DNA of 64,000 bases, from assembly GCA_018674175.1 (NCBI GenBank), contig JABHAT010000029.1, positions 62,001 through 126,000 on the forward strand, written 5' to 3'. Positions 53,136 to 62,851 of the stretch are shown here, one piece after another. The notes beneath the pieces are model-generated. The model saw only the letters and a list, made by a program, of their open reading frames with translations. It was not told where the DNA came from and searched no databases. Positions within the stretch are counted from its first letter, which is position 1. Each line of letters opens with the position of its first letter. Origin of the DNA: Gammaproteobacteria bacterium (GTDB lineage Bacteria; Pseudomonadota; Gammaproteobacteria; Poriferisulfidales; GCA-002705445). The translations under genes were made by a program, and so were the position numbers.

Positions 53136-54170
53136 ATGCAAAATACATGTTTTTTTCGTAATTATAAAGCTTTGCAAGTAATTTTAGTATTAATATTTAC
53201 TTTTTCACCTGCAATAAGTAATGCTAGCGAACTAAATGTTTATTCTGGTAGAAAAGCTAAGTTAATAAAACCACTATTTGATAGATTTCATGCAGAAACT
53301 GGGATTAAGGTAAATATTGTAACTGCAAAATCAGATGCATTAATAAAAAGAATAGAGGCAGAGGGTGAAAGCTCTCCGGCAGATATATTTATAACAGTTG
53401 ATGCTGGAAGAATAGACAGAGCAAAAAAAATGGGCTTACTTCAAAATATTGATACGACCTATATGAACATATCTAAAAATTATATTGATATAGATAAAAA
53501 ATGGGTTGGTTTATCAAAAAGAATTAGAACGATAATATATTCAAAAAAAAATGTAAGTAACAATGAAATAACAAAGTTTGAGGATTTGGGGAAAAATAAT
53601 TGGAAAGGTAGAATTTGCGTAAGATCTTCAAATAATATTTATAATCAGTCTCTAGTAGCATCCTTGATTATAAATCATGGGGAAAAGAAGGCGGAAAAAA
53701 TTATAAAAAATATTGTCGAAAATTTTGCAAAAAAACCGTCAGGCAATGATAGGGCACAAATTACAGCGGTTGCTAAAAATGAATGCGATGTTGCAATAGT
53801 AAATCACTATTATTATATAATGATGCTTAACTCAAAAGATGAAGAAAAAAGAAAAATTGCTAAACAAGTTGATATAAATTTTTTAAACCAAAATGATAGA
53901 GGCGCACATGTAAATATAAGTGCTATTGGAATAGCAAAATACTCTAAAAGTGTTGCAAATGCACATAAGCTTATTATATTTTTATTAAGTAAGGAGTCTC
54001 AAGAATGGTACGCAAAAGTAAATAACGAATACCCTGTTAATGAAAACGCTAGCACCACTGATTTACTTGACAGTTGGGGTAAAATTAAATTAGATGATAG
54101 CGTGATAAATAAATTAGGTGATTTAAATACTAATGCTGTAAAATTAATGGATAGAGTCGGTTGGCAATAA
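53136..54170 (+). CDS. Fe(3+) ABC transporter substrate-binding protein
   Basis: Signal peptide; ELNVYSGRKAKLIKPLFDRFHAETGIKVNIV, ADIFITVDAGRIDRAK. Confidence 0.92.
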   Translation: MQNTCFFRNYKALQVILVLIFTFSPAISNASELNVYSGRKAKLIKPLFDRFHAETGIKVNIVTAKSDALIKRIEAEGESSPADIFITVDAGRIDRAKKMGLLQNIDTTYMNISKNYIDIDKKWVGLSKRIRTIIYSKKNVSNNEITKFEDLGKNNWKGRICVRSSNNIYNQSLVASLIINHGEKKAEKIIKNIVENFAKKPSGNDRAQITAVAKNECDVAIVNHYYYIMMLNSKDEEKRKIAKQVDINFLNQNDRGAHVNISAIGIAKYSKSVANAHKLIIFLLSKESQEWYAKVNNEYPVNENASTTDLLDSWGKIKLDDSVINKLGDLNTNAVKLMDRVGWQ

Positions 54171-54188
54171 ATTATCAGGGGATACTAA

Positions 54189-55760
54189 ATTTTAAATTTA
54201 GAAAGATTAGCATTAGTCATTGCATTAATATTTATGGTGCCATTTATTTTTTTGGCTTCATCAATTTTTATTCCATTTAATGATAATTGGCATCACATAG
54301 CAGAGAATGTTTTACTTGATTATTTTGTAAATTCCCTTTCTTTAGCTATCGGCGTAGGTTTTTGTACTTTTATTATTGGCACAACAACCGCATGGCTAAC
54401 ATCGGTATATGATTTTCCTTTTAGAAAGATAATATCTTGGCTCTTACTGATGCCATTGGCTATGCCGGCCTATATTATTGCTATTACTTATGTAGGAATA
54501 ATAGATAGTACAAGTTTTTTACCAGATATAAGAAATTTATTTGGCGCCATAATTATGATTTCTTTAGTTCTTTATCCTTATGTTTATATATTAGCTAGAG
54601 GTGCTTTTCTTGAGCAGTCAAAAGAACTGCATGAGAATTCTCAAATACTTGGAGCATCTCAGTTTCAAATATTTTTAAAGGTATCAATACCTATGGCTCG
54701 ACCAGCAATAATATTAGGGGTAACCTTAGCTGCTATGGAAGCACTGGCAGATTTTGGAACTGTGGAATTTCTTGGTGTGCCCACATTTACAACAGGTATT
54801 TTTAGAACATGGTTTGGTATGAACGATACTGTAACAGCAACTCAAATGGCAACATTGTTACTGAGTATAGTTTTTATTTTCGTATTTATAGAGCAACAAT
54901 CAAGAAAAAAAGTTCGTTATTCGGAAAATATTAAAACCCAATCAAAATTGAACTATAGAATTACATCTAAAAAAAATAATTTTTTTATCGCTGTAATATG
55001 TATTTTTCCAATAGCTTTTGGATTTATTATTCCATTTCTTCAATTAATATATTGGTCTATTTTCATTTCCAACGAAAGTTGGGATAGTGATTTTTTTAGT
55101 ATAGTTAATGACACTTTACTTTTAGCATTTTTAGCCTCAATAATTATAACTATTATTTCTCTTTTAATTACTTATATAAAAAGATTTAGTCCGAAAAGTA
55201 TAACAAATAAATTCATGCAAATTATTACTTTAGGCTACGCTATACCTGGACCGGTAGTAGCAATAGCAGTTTTAATACCATTTGCTGCACTTGATAATTA
55301 TATAAATCAAATATTAGTGGTTAAATTTAATTTTTCACTAGGATTAATTTTTAGTGGTACATTTTTTATTTTAATTTTTGCCTATTGTATAAGATTTTTA
55401 ACAGTTTCTTCGAGAACTATTAGCTCAGGTTTAGAGTCCATAAGTCTTGCAACAGATGACGCAGCAAAATCTCTAGGAGCTAGTACAAAAAACATATTAA
55501 TCAAAATTCATTTCCCTATGCTCAAAACTTCCTTGCTGACTAGTTTTCTAATAGTATTTATCGATGTTATGAAAGAGCTGCCATTAACTTCAATTCTCAG
55601 ACCTTTTAACTTTAATACTTTATCGGTTAAAGCTTTTGAATTAGCCTCTGATGAAAAAATTGCAGATGCTTCCAATGCCGCGATAATGATTGTTCTGGCC
55701 GGGATTATTCCTGTTATTTTAATTACAAAAAATATATTAGGAAAAAGAAATAAGGTATAA
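54189..55760 (+). CDS. Fe(3+) ABC transporter permease (possible AUU start)
   Basis: Two permease EAA-type motifs (ENSQILGASQFQIFLKVSIPMARPAI; DDAAKSLGASTKNILIKIHFPMLKTSL); open frame upstream of ATG 54234 to 54189 with AGGGGA at 54177-54182. Confidence 0.85.
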   Translation: MLNLERLALVIALIFMVPFIFLASSIFIPFNDNWHHIAENVLLDYFVNSLSLAIGVGFCTFIIGTTTAWLTSVYDFPFRKIISWLLLMPLAMPAYIIAITYVGIIDSTSFLPDIRNLFGAIIMISLVLYPYVYILARGAFLEQSKELHENSQILGASQFQIFLKVSIPMARPAIILGVTLAAMEALADFGTVEFLGVPTFTTGIFRTWFGMNDTVTATQMATLLLSIVFIFVFIEQQSRKKVRYSENIKTQSKLNYRITSKKNNFFIAVICIFPIAFGFIIPFLQLIYWSIFISNESWDSDFFSIVNDTLLLAFLASIIITIISLLITYIKRFSPKSITNKFMQIITLGYAIPGPVVAIAVLIPFAALDNYINQILVVKFNFSLGLIFSGTFFILIFAYCIRFLTVSSRTISSGLESISLATDDAAKSLGASTKNILIKIHFPMLKTSLLTSFLIVFIDVMKELPLTSILRPFNFNTLSVKAFELASDEKIADASNAAIMIVLAGIIPVILITKNILGKRNKV

Positions 55761-55767
55761 TTTGCTT

Positions 55768-56826
55768 ATGAATAAAAAACTAATCATTTCTGATTTATCA
55801 CTAGATTTTGGTAAAGATAAAAATAATAGAAAAATACTTTCTAATATTAATTTTGATTTAGAGGAGTCAGAAATAGGTTGCATATTGGGCCCAAGCGGCT
55901 GCGGAAAGACTTCTTTATTAAGAGCTATTGCTGGGTTCGAAAATATAATTTCTGGAACTATTTTAAAAGATGGTGTGTGTATATCAAATAGTTTAGAAAA
56001 TATTTCTGTTCAAAATAGAAAAATGGGAATGGTATTTCAGGATTATGCTTTATTTCCGAACATGGATATAAAATCTAATATAGCTTTCGGTCTTAAAGGC
56101 ATGACAAAAGCAGATAAGGAAGCTAGGGTAAATTATTTATTGAAATTAGTAAATCTTGACAAGCATAAGGATAAATATCCTCATGAACTATCAGGTGGGG
56201 AACAGCAGCGAGTAGCTCTCATTAGAGCATTAGCTCCGTCTCCAGAAATAATTTTATTAGATGAGCCATTCTCGAATATTGATGCAGATATAAAAGAAGA
56301 TTTAGTAACCGATGTCAGAGTTTTACTAAAAGAATTATCCATTACTTCTATTATTGTTACTCATGATCAATATGAGGCATTCAATATAGCTGATAAAGTA
56401 GCGATAATGAATAATGGTAAAATTGAACAAATTGGAAATGCATATGATATCTATCATAAACCAGTTAATAAATTTGTAGCAGATTTTATTGGACTAGGTG
56501 TTTTTGTTCCAATAGTAAAAAATGAGAATGGGATTTTTGAAACTCCTTTGGGTTTACTTGACAAAAATAAGTTTCATAAAGATGAAATGAAATATAAAAA
56601 TTTAGAAATGTTATTGCGACCAGATGATATTATACATAATGACGAAAGTAGTACTAAAGCAATTGTTATAGAAAAACAATTTAGAGGCGCAGAATTCTTG
56701 TATAAATTATTATATAATGATAAATACCCATTACTTTGTTATGCACCAAGTCATCATGACCATAGAATAGGTGAATCGATTGGCATAGAATTAGAAATTG
56801 AACATTACGTAATATTTGAAAAATAA
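55768..56826 (+). CDS. Fe(3+) ABC transporter ATP-binding protein
   Basis: [20 protein letters not shown] Walker [34 protein letters not shown]. Confidence 0.95.
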   Translation: MNKKLIISDLSLDFGKDKNNRKILSNINFDLEESEIGCILGPSGCGKTSLLRAIAGFENIISGTILKDGVCISNSLENISVQNRKMGMVFQDYALFPNMDIKSNIAFGLKGMTKADKEARVNYLLKLVNLDKHKDKYPHELSGGEQQRVALIRALAPSPEIILLDEPFSNIDADIKEDLVTDVRVLLKELSITSIIVTHDQYEAFNIADKVAIMNNGKIEQIGNAYDIYHKPVNKFVADFIGLGVFVPIVKNENGIFETPLGLLDKNKFHKDEMKYKNLEMLLRPDDIIHNDESSTKAIVIEKQFRGAEFLYKLLYNDKYPLLCYAPSHHDHRIGESIGIELEIEHYVIFEK

Positions 56827-58511
56827 TGAAAAAAAAGAATACTAAATTTTCAAGCGAAATAGTAAAAGGCTTTGATAGAGCCCCAAGTCGAGCAATGCTA
56901 AGAGGCGTTGGTTTTAAAGACAAGGACTTTAGCATACCCCAAGTTGGTATTGCATCAACTTGGAGTGAGGTAACTCCCTGCAACTCGCATATAAATAAAT
57001 TAGCAGATTCAGTTAGTCAAGGAGCAGAAGCAAGTAATTTGAAGCCAGTTATATTTAATACTATTACTATTTCTGATGGTATTTCAATGGGAACAGAAGG
57101 TATGAAGTATTCTCTAGTTTCAAGAGAAGTAATAGCAGACTCGATAGAAACTGTTTCAGCTTGCGAGGGCTTTGATGGTGTAATAGCAATTGGCGGTTGT
57201 GATAAAAATATGCCTGGTTGTTTAATAGGTTTAGCTAGATTAAATAGACCCTCTTTATTTATATATGGTGGCACGATAATGCCTGGTACTTATAAGAATA
57301 AAAAAATTGATATTGTTTCCGTATTTGAGGCAGTAGGCCAATTTGCAAAAAAAGAAATTTCAAAAAAAGAGTTAAAGAGTATTGAAGAAAATGCAATTCC
57401 AGGGCCCGGCTCGTGTGGTGGAATGTATACTGCCAATACAATGGCTTCCGCTGTTGAAGCTTTGGGTATGAGTCTACCTGGAAGTTCTTCTCAAGCAGCA
57501 ATATCTAAAGACAAAAAACTAGATTGTATTAATTCTGGTAAGGCGATGAAAAATTTATTAGAAAAGAATATTACACCAAAAGATATTATGACAAGAAAAG
57601 CGTTTATTAATGCCATTACGATTGTAATTACTTTAGGCGGTTCGACAAACGCCGTACTTCATTTATTAGCTATGGCAAATGCAATTGGGGTTAAATTGGA
57701 ACTAGATGATTTTACAAAAATCGGAAAAAAAGTTCCTGTTTTAGGAGACTTAAGACCTAGTGGTAAATATATGATGTCGGAGTTGGTTGGTATTGGTGGT
57801 ATTCAGCCATTAATGAAGATACTCTTAGACGCAGGCATGCTTTATGGAGACTGTATAACTGTTACAGGCAAGACCTTAGCAGAAAATTTGAAGAATGTTA
57901 AAAAGTATCCAGCAAAGCAAAAAATAATAAGACCATTAAGTGATCCAATTAAAAAAGATAGCCATCTCGTAGTTCTTTATGGAAATTTAGCTCCTGCAGG
58001 AGCTGTTGCCAAAATTTCTGGCAAGGAAGGTTTAAGGTTTGAGGGTAGAGCTATAGTTTTTGATTCAGAAGAAATTGCTATGAATTCAATTTTGGATGGA
58101 AAAGTTAAAAAAGGACATGTTGTAGTCATAAGATACGAGGGGCCAAAAGGAGGTCCTGGAATGAGAGAGATGTTAGGCCCAACAAGTGCAATTATGGGGC
58201 AAGGTTTAGGAAAAGATGTGGCTTTAATGACAGACGGAAGATTTTCCGGTGGTAGCCATGGTTTTGTAATTGGTCATGTTTCTCCTGAAGCCGCAATTAA
58301 AGGTCCAATTGCTGTTATTAAGAATGGAGACCGAATAATAATTGATGCTCAAAAACAAATAATTGATTTAAAAATCAGTAAAAAAGAAATTAAAGAAAGA
58401 ATCAAAAAGTTACCGAAATTTAAAACAAAATATAAAAAAGGTGTATTAGCTAAATATGCATCTTTAGTTAGCTCTGCATCTAAAGGTGCAGTCACAGATC
58501 TTTTTGAGTAA
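56826..58511 (+). CDS. ilvD: Dihydroxy-acid dehydratase
   Basis: [72 protein letters not shown]. Confidence 0.97.
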   Translation: MKKKNTKFSSEIVKGFDRAPSRAMLRGVGFKDKDFSIPQVGIASTWSEVTPCNSHINKLADSVSQGAEASNLKPVIFNTITISDGISMGTEGMKYSLVSREVIADSIETVSACEGFDGVIAIGGCDKNMPGCLIGLARLNRPSLFIYGGTIMPGTYKNKKIDIVSVFEAVGQFAKKEISKKELKSIEENAIPGPGSCGGMYTANTMASAVEALGMSLPGSSSQAAISKDKKLDCINSGKAMKNLLEKNITPKDIMTRKAFINAITIVITLGGSTNAVLHLLAMANAIGVKLELDDFTKIGKKVPVLGDLRPSGKYMMSELVGIGGIQPLMKILLDAGMLYGDCITVTGKTLAENLKNVKKYPAKQKIIRPLSDPIKKDSHLVVLYGNLAPAGAVAKISGKEGLRFEGRAIVFDSEEIAMNSILDGKVKKGHVVVIRYEGPKGGPGMREMLGPTSAIMGQGLGKDVALMTDGRFSGGSHGFVIGHVSPEAAIKGPIAVIKNGDRIIIDAQKQIIDLKISKKEIKERIKKLPKFKTKYKKGVLAKYASLVSSASKGAVTDLFE

Positions 58512-58514
58512 ATA

Positions 58515-58784
58515 CTAAGACGGTCTGATTGTAAACCTTCCAGTTAAAACCCACCTAATTAATAAATAAGAAGGAAATATTAATAATGCGCTAAGAGCAA
58601 TTGTACTTTCGCTAAATGGAAGTAATTTGCTATTAAAGCTAAAGAAGGAAGATTCGCCACCTATAAGAAGAAAGAAAGACTCACCTTTTAAAAAGTAATA
58701 AATTATATTAAAAGGATGTGTTAAAAACAATGTCAAAGTTGTTGCATATAACAATCTATTTAATCTTTGATAAATATTTTTCAT
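58515..58784 (-). CDS. Hypothetical small membrane protein
   Basis: 89-aa ORF with hydrophobic segments. Confidence 0.45.
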   Translation of the reverse strand: MKNIYQRLNRLLYATTLTLFLTHPFNIIYYFLKGESFFLLIGGESSFFSFNSKLLPFSESTIALSALLIFPSYLLIRWVLTGRFTIRPS

Positions 58785-58835
58785 ATTTTCATCTGTTAAA
58801 TGTGTCTATTAAATAATATTATTACTTATATCTTT

Positions 58836-59258
58836 CTAAAATCCAGCTTTTTTTAATAATTCTTTAGCTTTTTCTTTATCTTGTTCTACAGGATTACCTT
58901 CCTCATACATCATTGCTAAAGTTGTTAAAGATCCAACTAAACCTTGGCTTGCAGCTTTGGTATACCAAAGCACGGCGGCATCTCCGTTTTTTTCAGCACA
59001 ATCACCTTCCATGTACATAAATCCTAAACCATGTTGCGCTAAGGCATGACCGCTCTCGGCAGCTGCTTTCATCCATTTAAAAGCTAACAATGGATTTGCT
59101 TTATTACCCAAACCATTTTGATACATTATCGCACATCTATGTTGAGCTTCTGTATTTCCGCTTTCTGCAAGTGGTGATAATAGTTGCATTGCTCTAGAAA
59201 AATGCTTAGCTTCAAAAGCACTTAAACCACTACTTAATTCGACCTCATCTTTTTTCAT
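58836..59258 (-). CDS. Sel1-like repeat protein
   Basis: AESGNTEAQHRCAIMYQNGLG, AESGHALAQHGLGFMYMEGD, ASQGLVGSLTTLAMMYEEG. Confidence 0.88.
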   Translation of the reverse strand: MKKDEVELSSGLSAFEAKHFSRAMQLLSPLAESGNTEAQHRCAIMYQNGLGNKANPLLAFKWMKAAAESGHALAQHGLGFMYMEGDCAEKNGDAAVLWYTKAASQGLVGSLTTLAMMYEEGNPVEQDKEKAKELLKKAGF

Positions 59259-59339
59259 TTTTATATCCCATTAACAATATTTTATTTTGATAGTATATAC
59301 ATATAATATATAAATTATAAATGTTTTGAGGAGAATCAA

Positions 59340-60440
59340 TTGTCAAAAAAAGTTTTGAGAGGAGCAATTCAGAAGGTTGCCACTGGGCCTGAGTTTAGTA
59401 AAAATATATCTGTAGAGGATAGCTATAATTCGATGCTGAGTATTCTTGATAATGATGCTGATCCTGTGCAAGCTGCAATTTATTTGATTGCAATGAGAAT
59501 GAAAAGAGAGACTATGGATGAAAATATAGGCTCCCTTAAAGCATTAATTGATAAATCAAATATAATTACTTCTGATGTCGATGAACTTCTTGATATCGCA
59601 GAACCATACAATGGTTTTCTTAGGAACACACCATTAAGTGCTTTTCTTCCAGCAGTATTTGCTTCTATTGGTATTCCTTGTATTACTCATGGAGTAAAAA
59701 CAGTAGGCCCAAAATTTGGGTTAACTACAAAAAGAATATTAGAAACTGCAGGAATAAATGTAGAGCAAAATTCACAAGAAGCTTCGGTATCTTTAGAAAA
59801 TAAAGATATTGGTTGGGCATATCTTGATCAAGGAGAATTTTGTAAGCCACTATATGATTTAGTAGACTTGAGAACAAGAATGGTAAAAAGAACTATATTG
59901 ACAACAATAGAGGTCCTTGTAGGACCTATTAGAGCTAGAAAAAAAACTCATCTATTGACTGGTTATGTCCATGCTGCTTACCCACCCGTGTATTCTGATT
60001 TAGCAAAAGTTGCAGGATTTGATTCAGCAATATTGGTTAAAGGTGTGGAAGGTGGAGTTTCGCCTGCATTAAGAGGAGATGGAAAGGTCTTTTATTATTC
60101 GGATAATAATGAGATGCAGGAGACTAAATTTAATCCAAAAAATATATCAATTGAGCAAAATATGAGAGCAGTACCTCTTCCGGAATTAGAAAAGCAAGAT
60201 GAAATAAAATTAGATGAAATTTCTAGTGATATTAATGTTCAAGATTTTTCTACTAAGGCTGTTGAAATTGGTGATGAAGCATTAAACGGTAAAGATGGCC
60301 CAGCAAAAGATACTTTAATATATACTGGGGCACTTTCTTTATCTATCATAAGGAATATTGATTTTAATGAAGCAGCTAGTAAAATTAAAAATACTATAGA
60401 CAGTGGTAAAGCAAAAGAATTTTTTTATAATGCAGTTTAA
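59340..60440 (+). CDS. Anthranilate phosphoribosyltransferase-like protein (TrpD2/YbiB-type family 3 glycosyltransferase)
   Basis: DADPVQAAIYLIAMRMKRETMDENIGSLKALID, ITHGVKTVGPKFGLTTKRILETAGI, KGVEGGVSPALRGDG. Confidence 0.8.
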   Translation: MSKKVLRGAIQKVATGPEFSKNISVEDSYNSMLSILDNDADPVQAAIYLIAMRMKRETMDENIGSLKALIDKSNIITSDVDELLDIAEPYNGFLRNTPLSAFLPAVFASIGIPCITHGVKTVGPKFGLTTKRILETAGINVEQNSQEASVSLENKDIGWAYLDQGEFCKPLYDLVDLRTRMVKRTILTTIEVLVGPIRARKKTHLLTGYVHAAYPPVYSDLAKVAGFDSAILVKGVEGGVSPALRGDGKVFYYSDNNEMQETKFNPKNISIEQNMRAVPLPELEKQDEIKLDEISSDINVQDFSTKAVEIGDEALNGKDGPAKDTLIYTGALSLSIIRNIDFNEAASKIKNTIDSGKAKEFFYNAV

Positions 60441-60491
60441 ACTATAATTATATAAAATCTTAAATAAACTAAAGTAAATAAGAGGGGAAAA

Positions 60492-60686
60492 ATGAACGAG
60501 ACATATAGAAATGCAGTAGTACAAATGGAAGAACAAGGTATCCAAGAAGAATATATTCTTGGTTGGCAGGGTGGTTTTTTAGGACATCCTCCAAGAGAAG
60601 AGACAAGAACAAATGAAGCTTATGATGCAGGTTTTGAAGATGGGCAGCAAAAAAACTTAGCCAATTTAAGTAATTGGAAGAAGTAA
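60492..60686 (+). CDS. Ribosome-modulation-factor-like small protein
   Basis: YILGWQGGFLGHPPREETRTNEAYDAGFEDGQQKNLANLSNW resembles RMF-like GW..G / Y.AG..DG pattern. Confidence 0.55.
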   Translation: MNETYRNAVVQMEEQGIQEEYILGWQGGFLGHPPREETRTNEAYDAGFEDGQQKNLANLSNWKK

Positions 60687-60688
60687 AA

Positions 60689-61243
60689 TTATTTATTTAC
60701 TAAGGATTCAATAGGTCTTCTTAAAGATAACAATATTTTTGGGACCTCCTGATCTATAACGTACATTCTTATCCAGTTATTATCCAATTCACCCATCTGA
60801 GCCATTAGGTGATTGCCTAGTATAATTCTAGCTTTGTAACTTGGCTCTTCTGTGTATTCTAATTCAGAGTATTCTTCCATTCGGTCATTTAAAAGATTAA
60901 TGAATTTGGTTTTAATATTTTTATCTGGAATTTTCAAGTCAACTTGATTAATGTTCACCGTTTCATTTAATTTTTTAGCAATGTCTGTTATAAAAATTAT
61001 CTTCTTTTCAGTACCATAAGATTTAACTTCATTGTTTGTAATATAAATTTGAAAGCATGAAACTTCTTTTAAGATTTCCAATCTATCTGACCAAGTGTCT
61101 GTATCAAAACCTTCGTTTTCTAAATTCAATAAAGTTTTTTTTGATATTTTCCATATACTTACAGCAAGTGCGCTAGCAATTTGACCAATTTGCTTTTTCT
61201 TTCCTTTTTGATTCCAAGTGCCGTGTATTCTTTGTATACTCAT
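60689..61243 (-). CDS. Hypothetical protein
   Basis: 184-aa ORF; no family recognised. Confidence 0.6.
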   Translation of the reverse strand: MSIQRIHGTWNQKGKKKQIGQIASALAVSIWKISKKTLLNLENEGFDTDTWSDRLEILKEVSCFQIYITNNEVKSYGTEKKIIFITDIAKKLNETVNINQVDLKIPDKNIKTKFINLLNDRMEEYSELEYTEEPSYKARIILGNHLMAQMGELDNNWIRMYVIDQEVPKILLSLRRPIESLVNK

Positions 61244-61293
61244 TTAAAACATTAACCAAATAAAATTTATAATTTCATTATACATTATTAATT

Positions 61294-61866
61294 ATGATAG
61301 AGATAAAGCCAAATACTTTTATATATGAATTTAAAAACGCATTAAAAAAAGATGATTGTTTAAACATTATTAAACGATTTGAAGAAAACAAAGAAGAACA
61401 TTATGAGGGTAAAATTGGCCAGAATCTTAACAAAGACCTTGATATAAAAAAATCTACAGATCTTTTTATCAGTGGTAAAGAAAACTGGAGAGATGTAGAT
61501 AAGTTATTTTTTACAGCATTAGCTAATTCTTTGAATGAATTCAAGAACGAAATAGATTTTTTTAAAGGACCATTTAAAGACATGGGATACGGAATTCAAA
61601 GAACTGGCCCAGGTCAATTTTATCATTGGCACATCGATGGTGGCAGCCATGATTTTAGTAATAGACAATTAGTAGCTATTTTTTATTTAAATGATGTGGA
61701 AGAAAAACAAGGCGGAACAACAGATTTTTTACATCAAGGAGTTAATGTTATTCCTGAAGCTGGAAAACTAATATTGTTTCCTCCATTTTGGACGCACAAA
61801 CATAGGGGCGCGGAAGTTGTTTCAGGGCAGAAATATATAGCTACTACTTGGATAGTTTTTGCTTAA
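61294..61866 (+). CDS. 2-oxoglutarate/Fe(II) oxygenase (prolyl hydroxylase-like)
   Basis: FYHWHIDGGS (HxD) ... GKLILFPPFWTHKHRGAEVVSGQKYIATTWIVF (distal H and R). Confidence 0.82.
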   Translation: MIEIKPNTFIYEFKNALKKDDCLNIIKRFEENKEEHYEGKIGQNLNKDLDIKKSTDLFISGKENWRDVDKLFFTALANSLNEFKNEIDFFKGPFKDMGYGIQRTGPGQFYHWHIDGGSHDFSNRQLVAIFYLNDVEEKQGGTTDFLHQGVNVIPEAGKLILFPPFWTHKHRGAEVVSGQKYIATTWIVFA

Positions 61867-61870
61867 GGCG

Positions 61871-62191
61871 TCAGGAGAAAGAAGTCTCTTCCATATTTCC
61901 TGATATATCTATATCAATAACCTTTATATCTGGCATTTGATTAATAATATAAGCCGCCATCATAATTGCCGTTTCTTTTTTATTTAAATGAATAGATGTA
62001 AATAAACGATCTGCAGCTATTTGACATTTTTGAAATTGGTTAGGATTTTCAACCCAGCTTTTGCTCATTTGCCAACCTTTATTCATATCGGAATCCATCT
62101 GGTTAAAAAAAGACTGGGCTTCAGCTATGATTTTTTTTTTGACTTTAAGAGGGTACTCATTCTCACCGAGAATGACATTTAGTTCATGCAT
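61871..62191 (-). CDS. Hypothetical protein
   Basis: 106-aa ORF in the minus-strand run; 3-nt gap to next gene. Confidence 0.6.
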   Translation of the reverse strand: MHELNVILGENEYPLKVKKKIIAEAQSFFNQMDSDMNKGWQMSKSWVENPNQFQKCQIAADRLFTSIHLNKKETAIMMAAYIINQMPDIKVIDIDISGNMEETSFS

Positions 62192-62194
62192 TTT

Positions 62195-62401
62195 TTATTT
62201 CTTAGAGCCTTTCTCTTTATGTGCAATATCAACTATATCCATTGCTAAATCTCTATACTCTTCTCTAAAACCCGATATTTCAGAATCATCGTCTGGCGCA
62301 AAGTATTCAGATGCTTCAACTCCTTGTGCTCTATCTAAAGCTATAAATTTCTTTTGCATTGCTATCATTTTTTGTATTTTTTCTTGCTTACTGTCACTCA
62401 T
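62195..62401 (-). CDS. Hypothetical acidic small protein
   Basis: 68-aa ORF, same strand and tightly spaced. Confidence 0.6.
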   Translation of the reverse strand: MSDSKQEKIQKMIAMQKKFIALDRAQGVEASEYFAPDDDSEISGFREEYRDLAMDIVDIAHKEKGSKK

Positions 62402-62484
62402 TTAATCCACCCTTTCTTTATCCACTAAAATCTAATGATAACCTAGTTACCAACATAAAATCCACTAGTCCAAATTGGATAGGT

Positions 62485-62826
62485 TTAATAACCGCCTTTT
62501 CTTCTGCTTTCTGGTAAACCAGATATTCTTCCACCCTGTTTACTTGGATCGCCAGGAAAAAGATCGTAAAGAACTTTAGCATCAATCTTTTCACCCCAAA
62601 GTTTTTCAAAAAACTTTACTAATTTTCTTGTATTCGGTTGATTTCCAGCATTATTAAAGAATTCATCTCTCAGATGATTTATTACATCCCAATGTCTTTC
62701 TGTTAGCTCTAATTTTTCACTATCAGCAATTGCTTGAGCAAGATCTTTAGACCAATCTTCAGCATTTATCAAATATCCCATTTCTGTTGTTTCTATTTGT
62801 TTCCCCGCAATTTCTATTGTCGGCAT
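62485..62826 (-). CDS. DsrC/TusE-family protein without cysteines (RspA-like)
   Basis: GYLINAEDWSKDLAQAIADSEKLELTERHWDVINHLRDEFFNNAGNQPNTRKLVKFF; C-terminus KQGGRISGLPESRRKGGY. Confidence 0.9.
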   Translation of the reverse strand: MPTIEIAGKQIETTEMGYLINAEDWSKDLAQAIADSEKLELTERHWDVINHLRDEFFNNAGNQPNTRKLVKFFEKLWGEKIDAKVLYDLFPGDPSKQGGRISGLPESRRKGGY

Positions 62827-62851
62827 TTTAACCTCCCAAACTAGTTATATT

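Noticed and set aside
62418-62609. 63-aa minus-strand ORF overlapping the RspA-like gene
   Set aside because: Overlaps the 3' half of the DsrC-family gene in another frame; no support.
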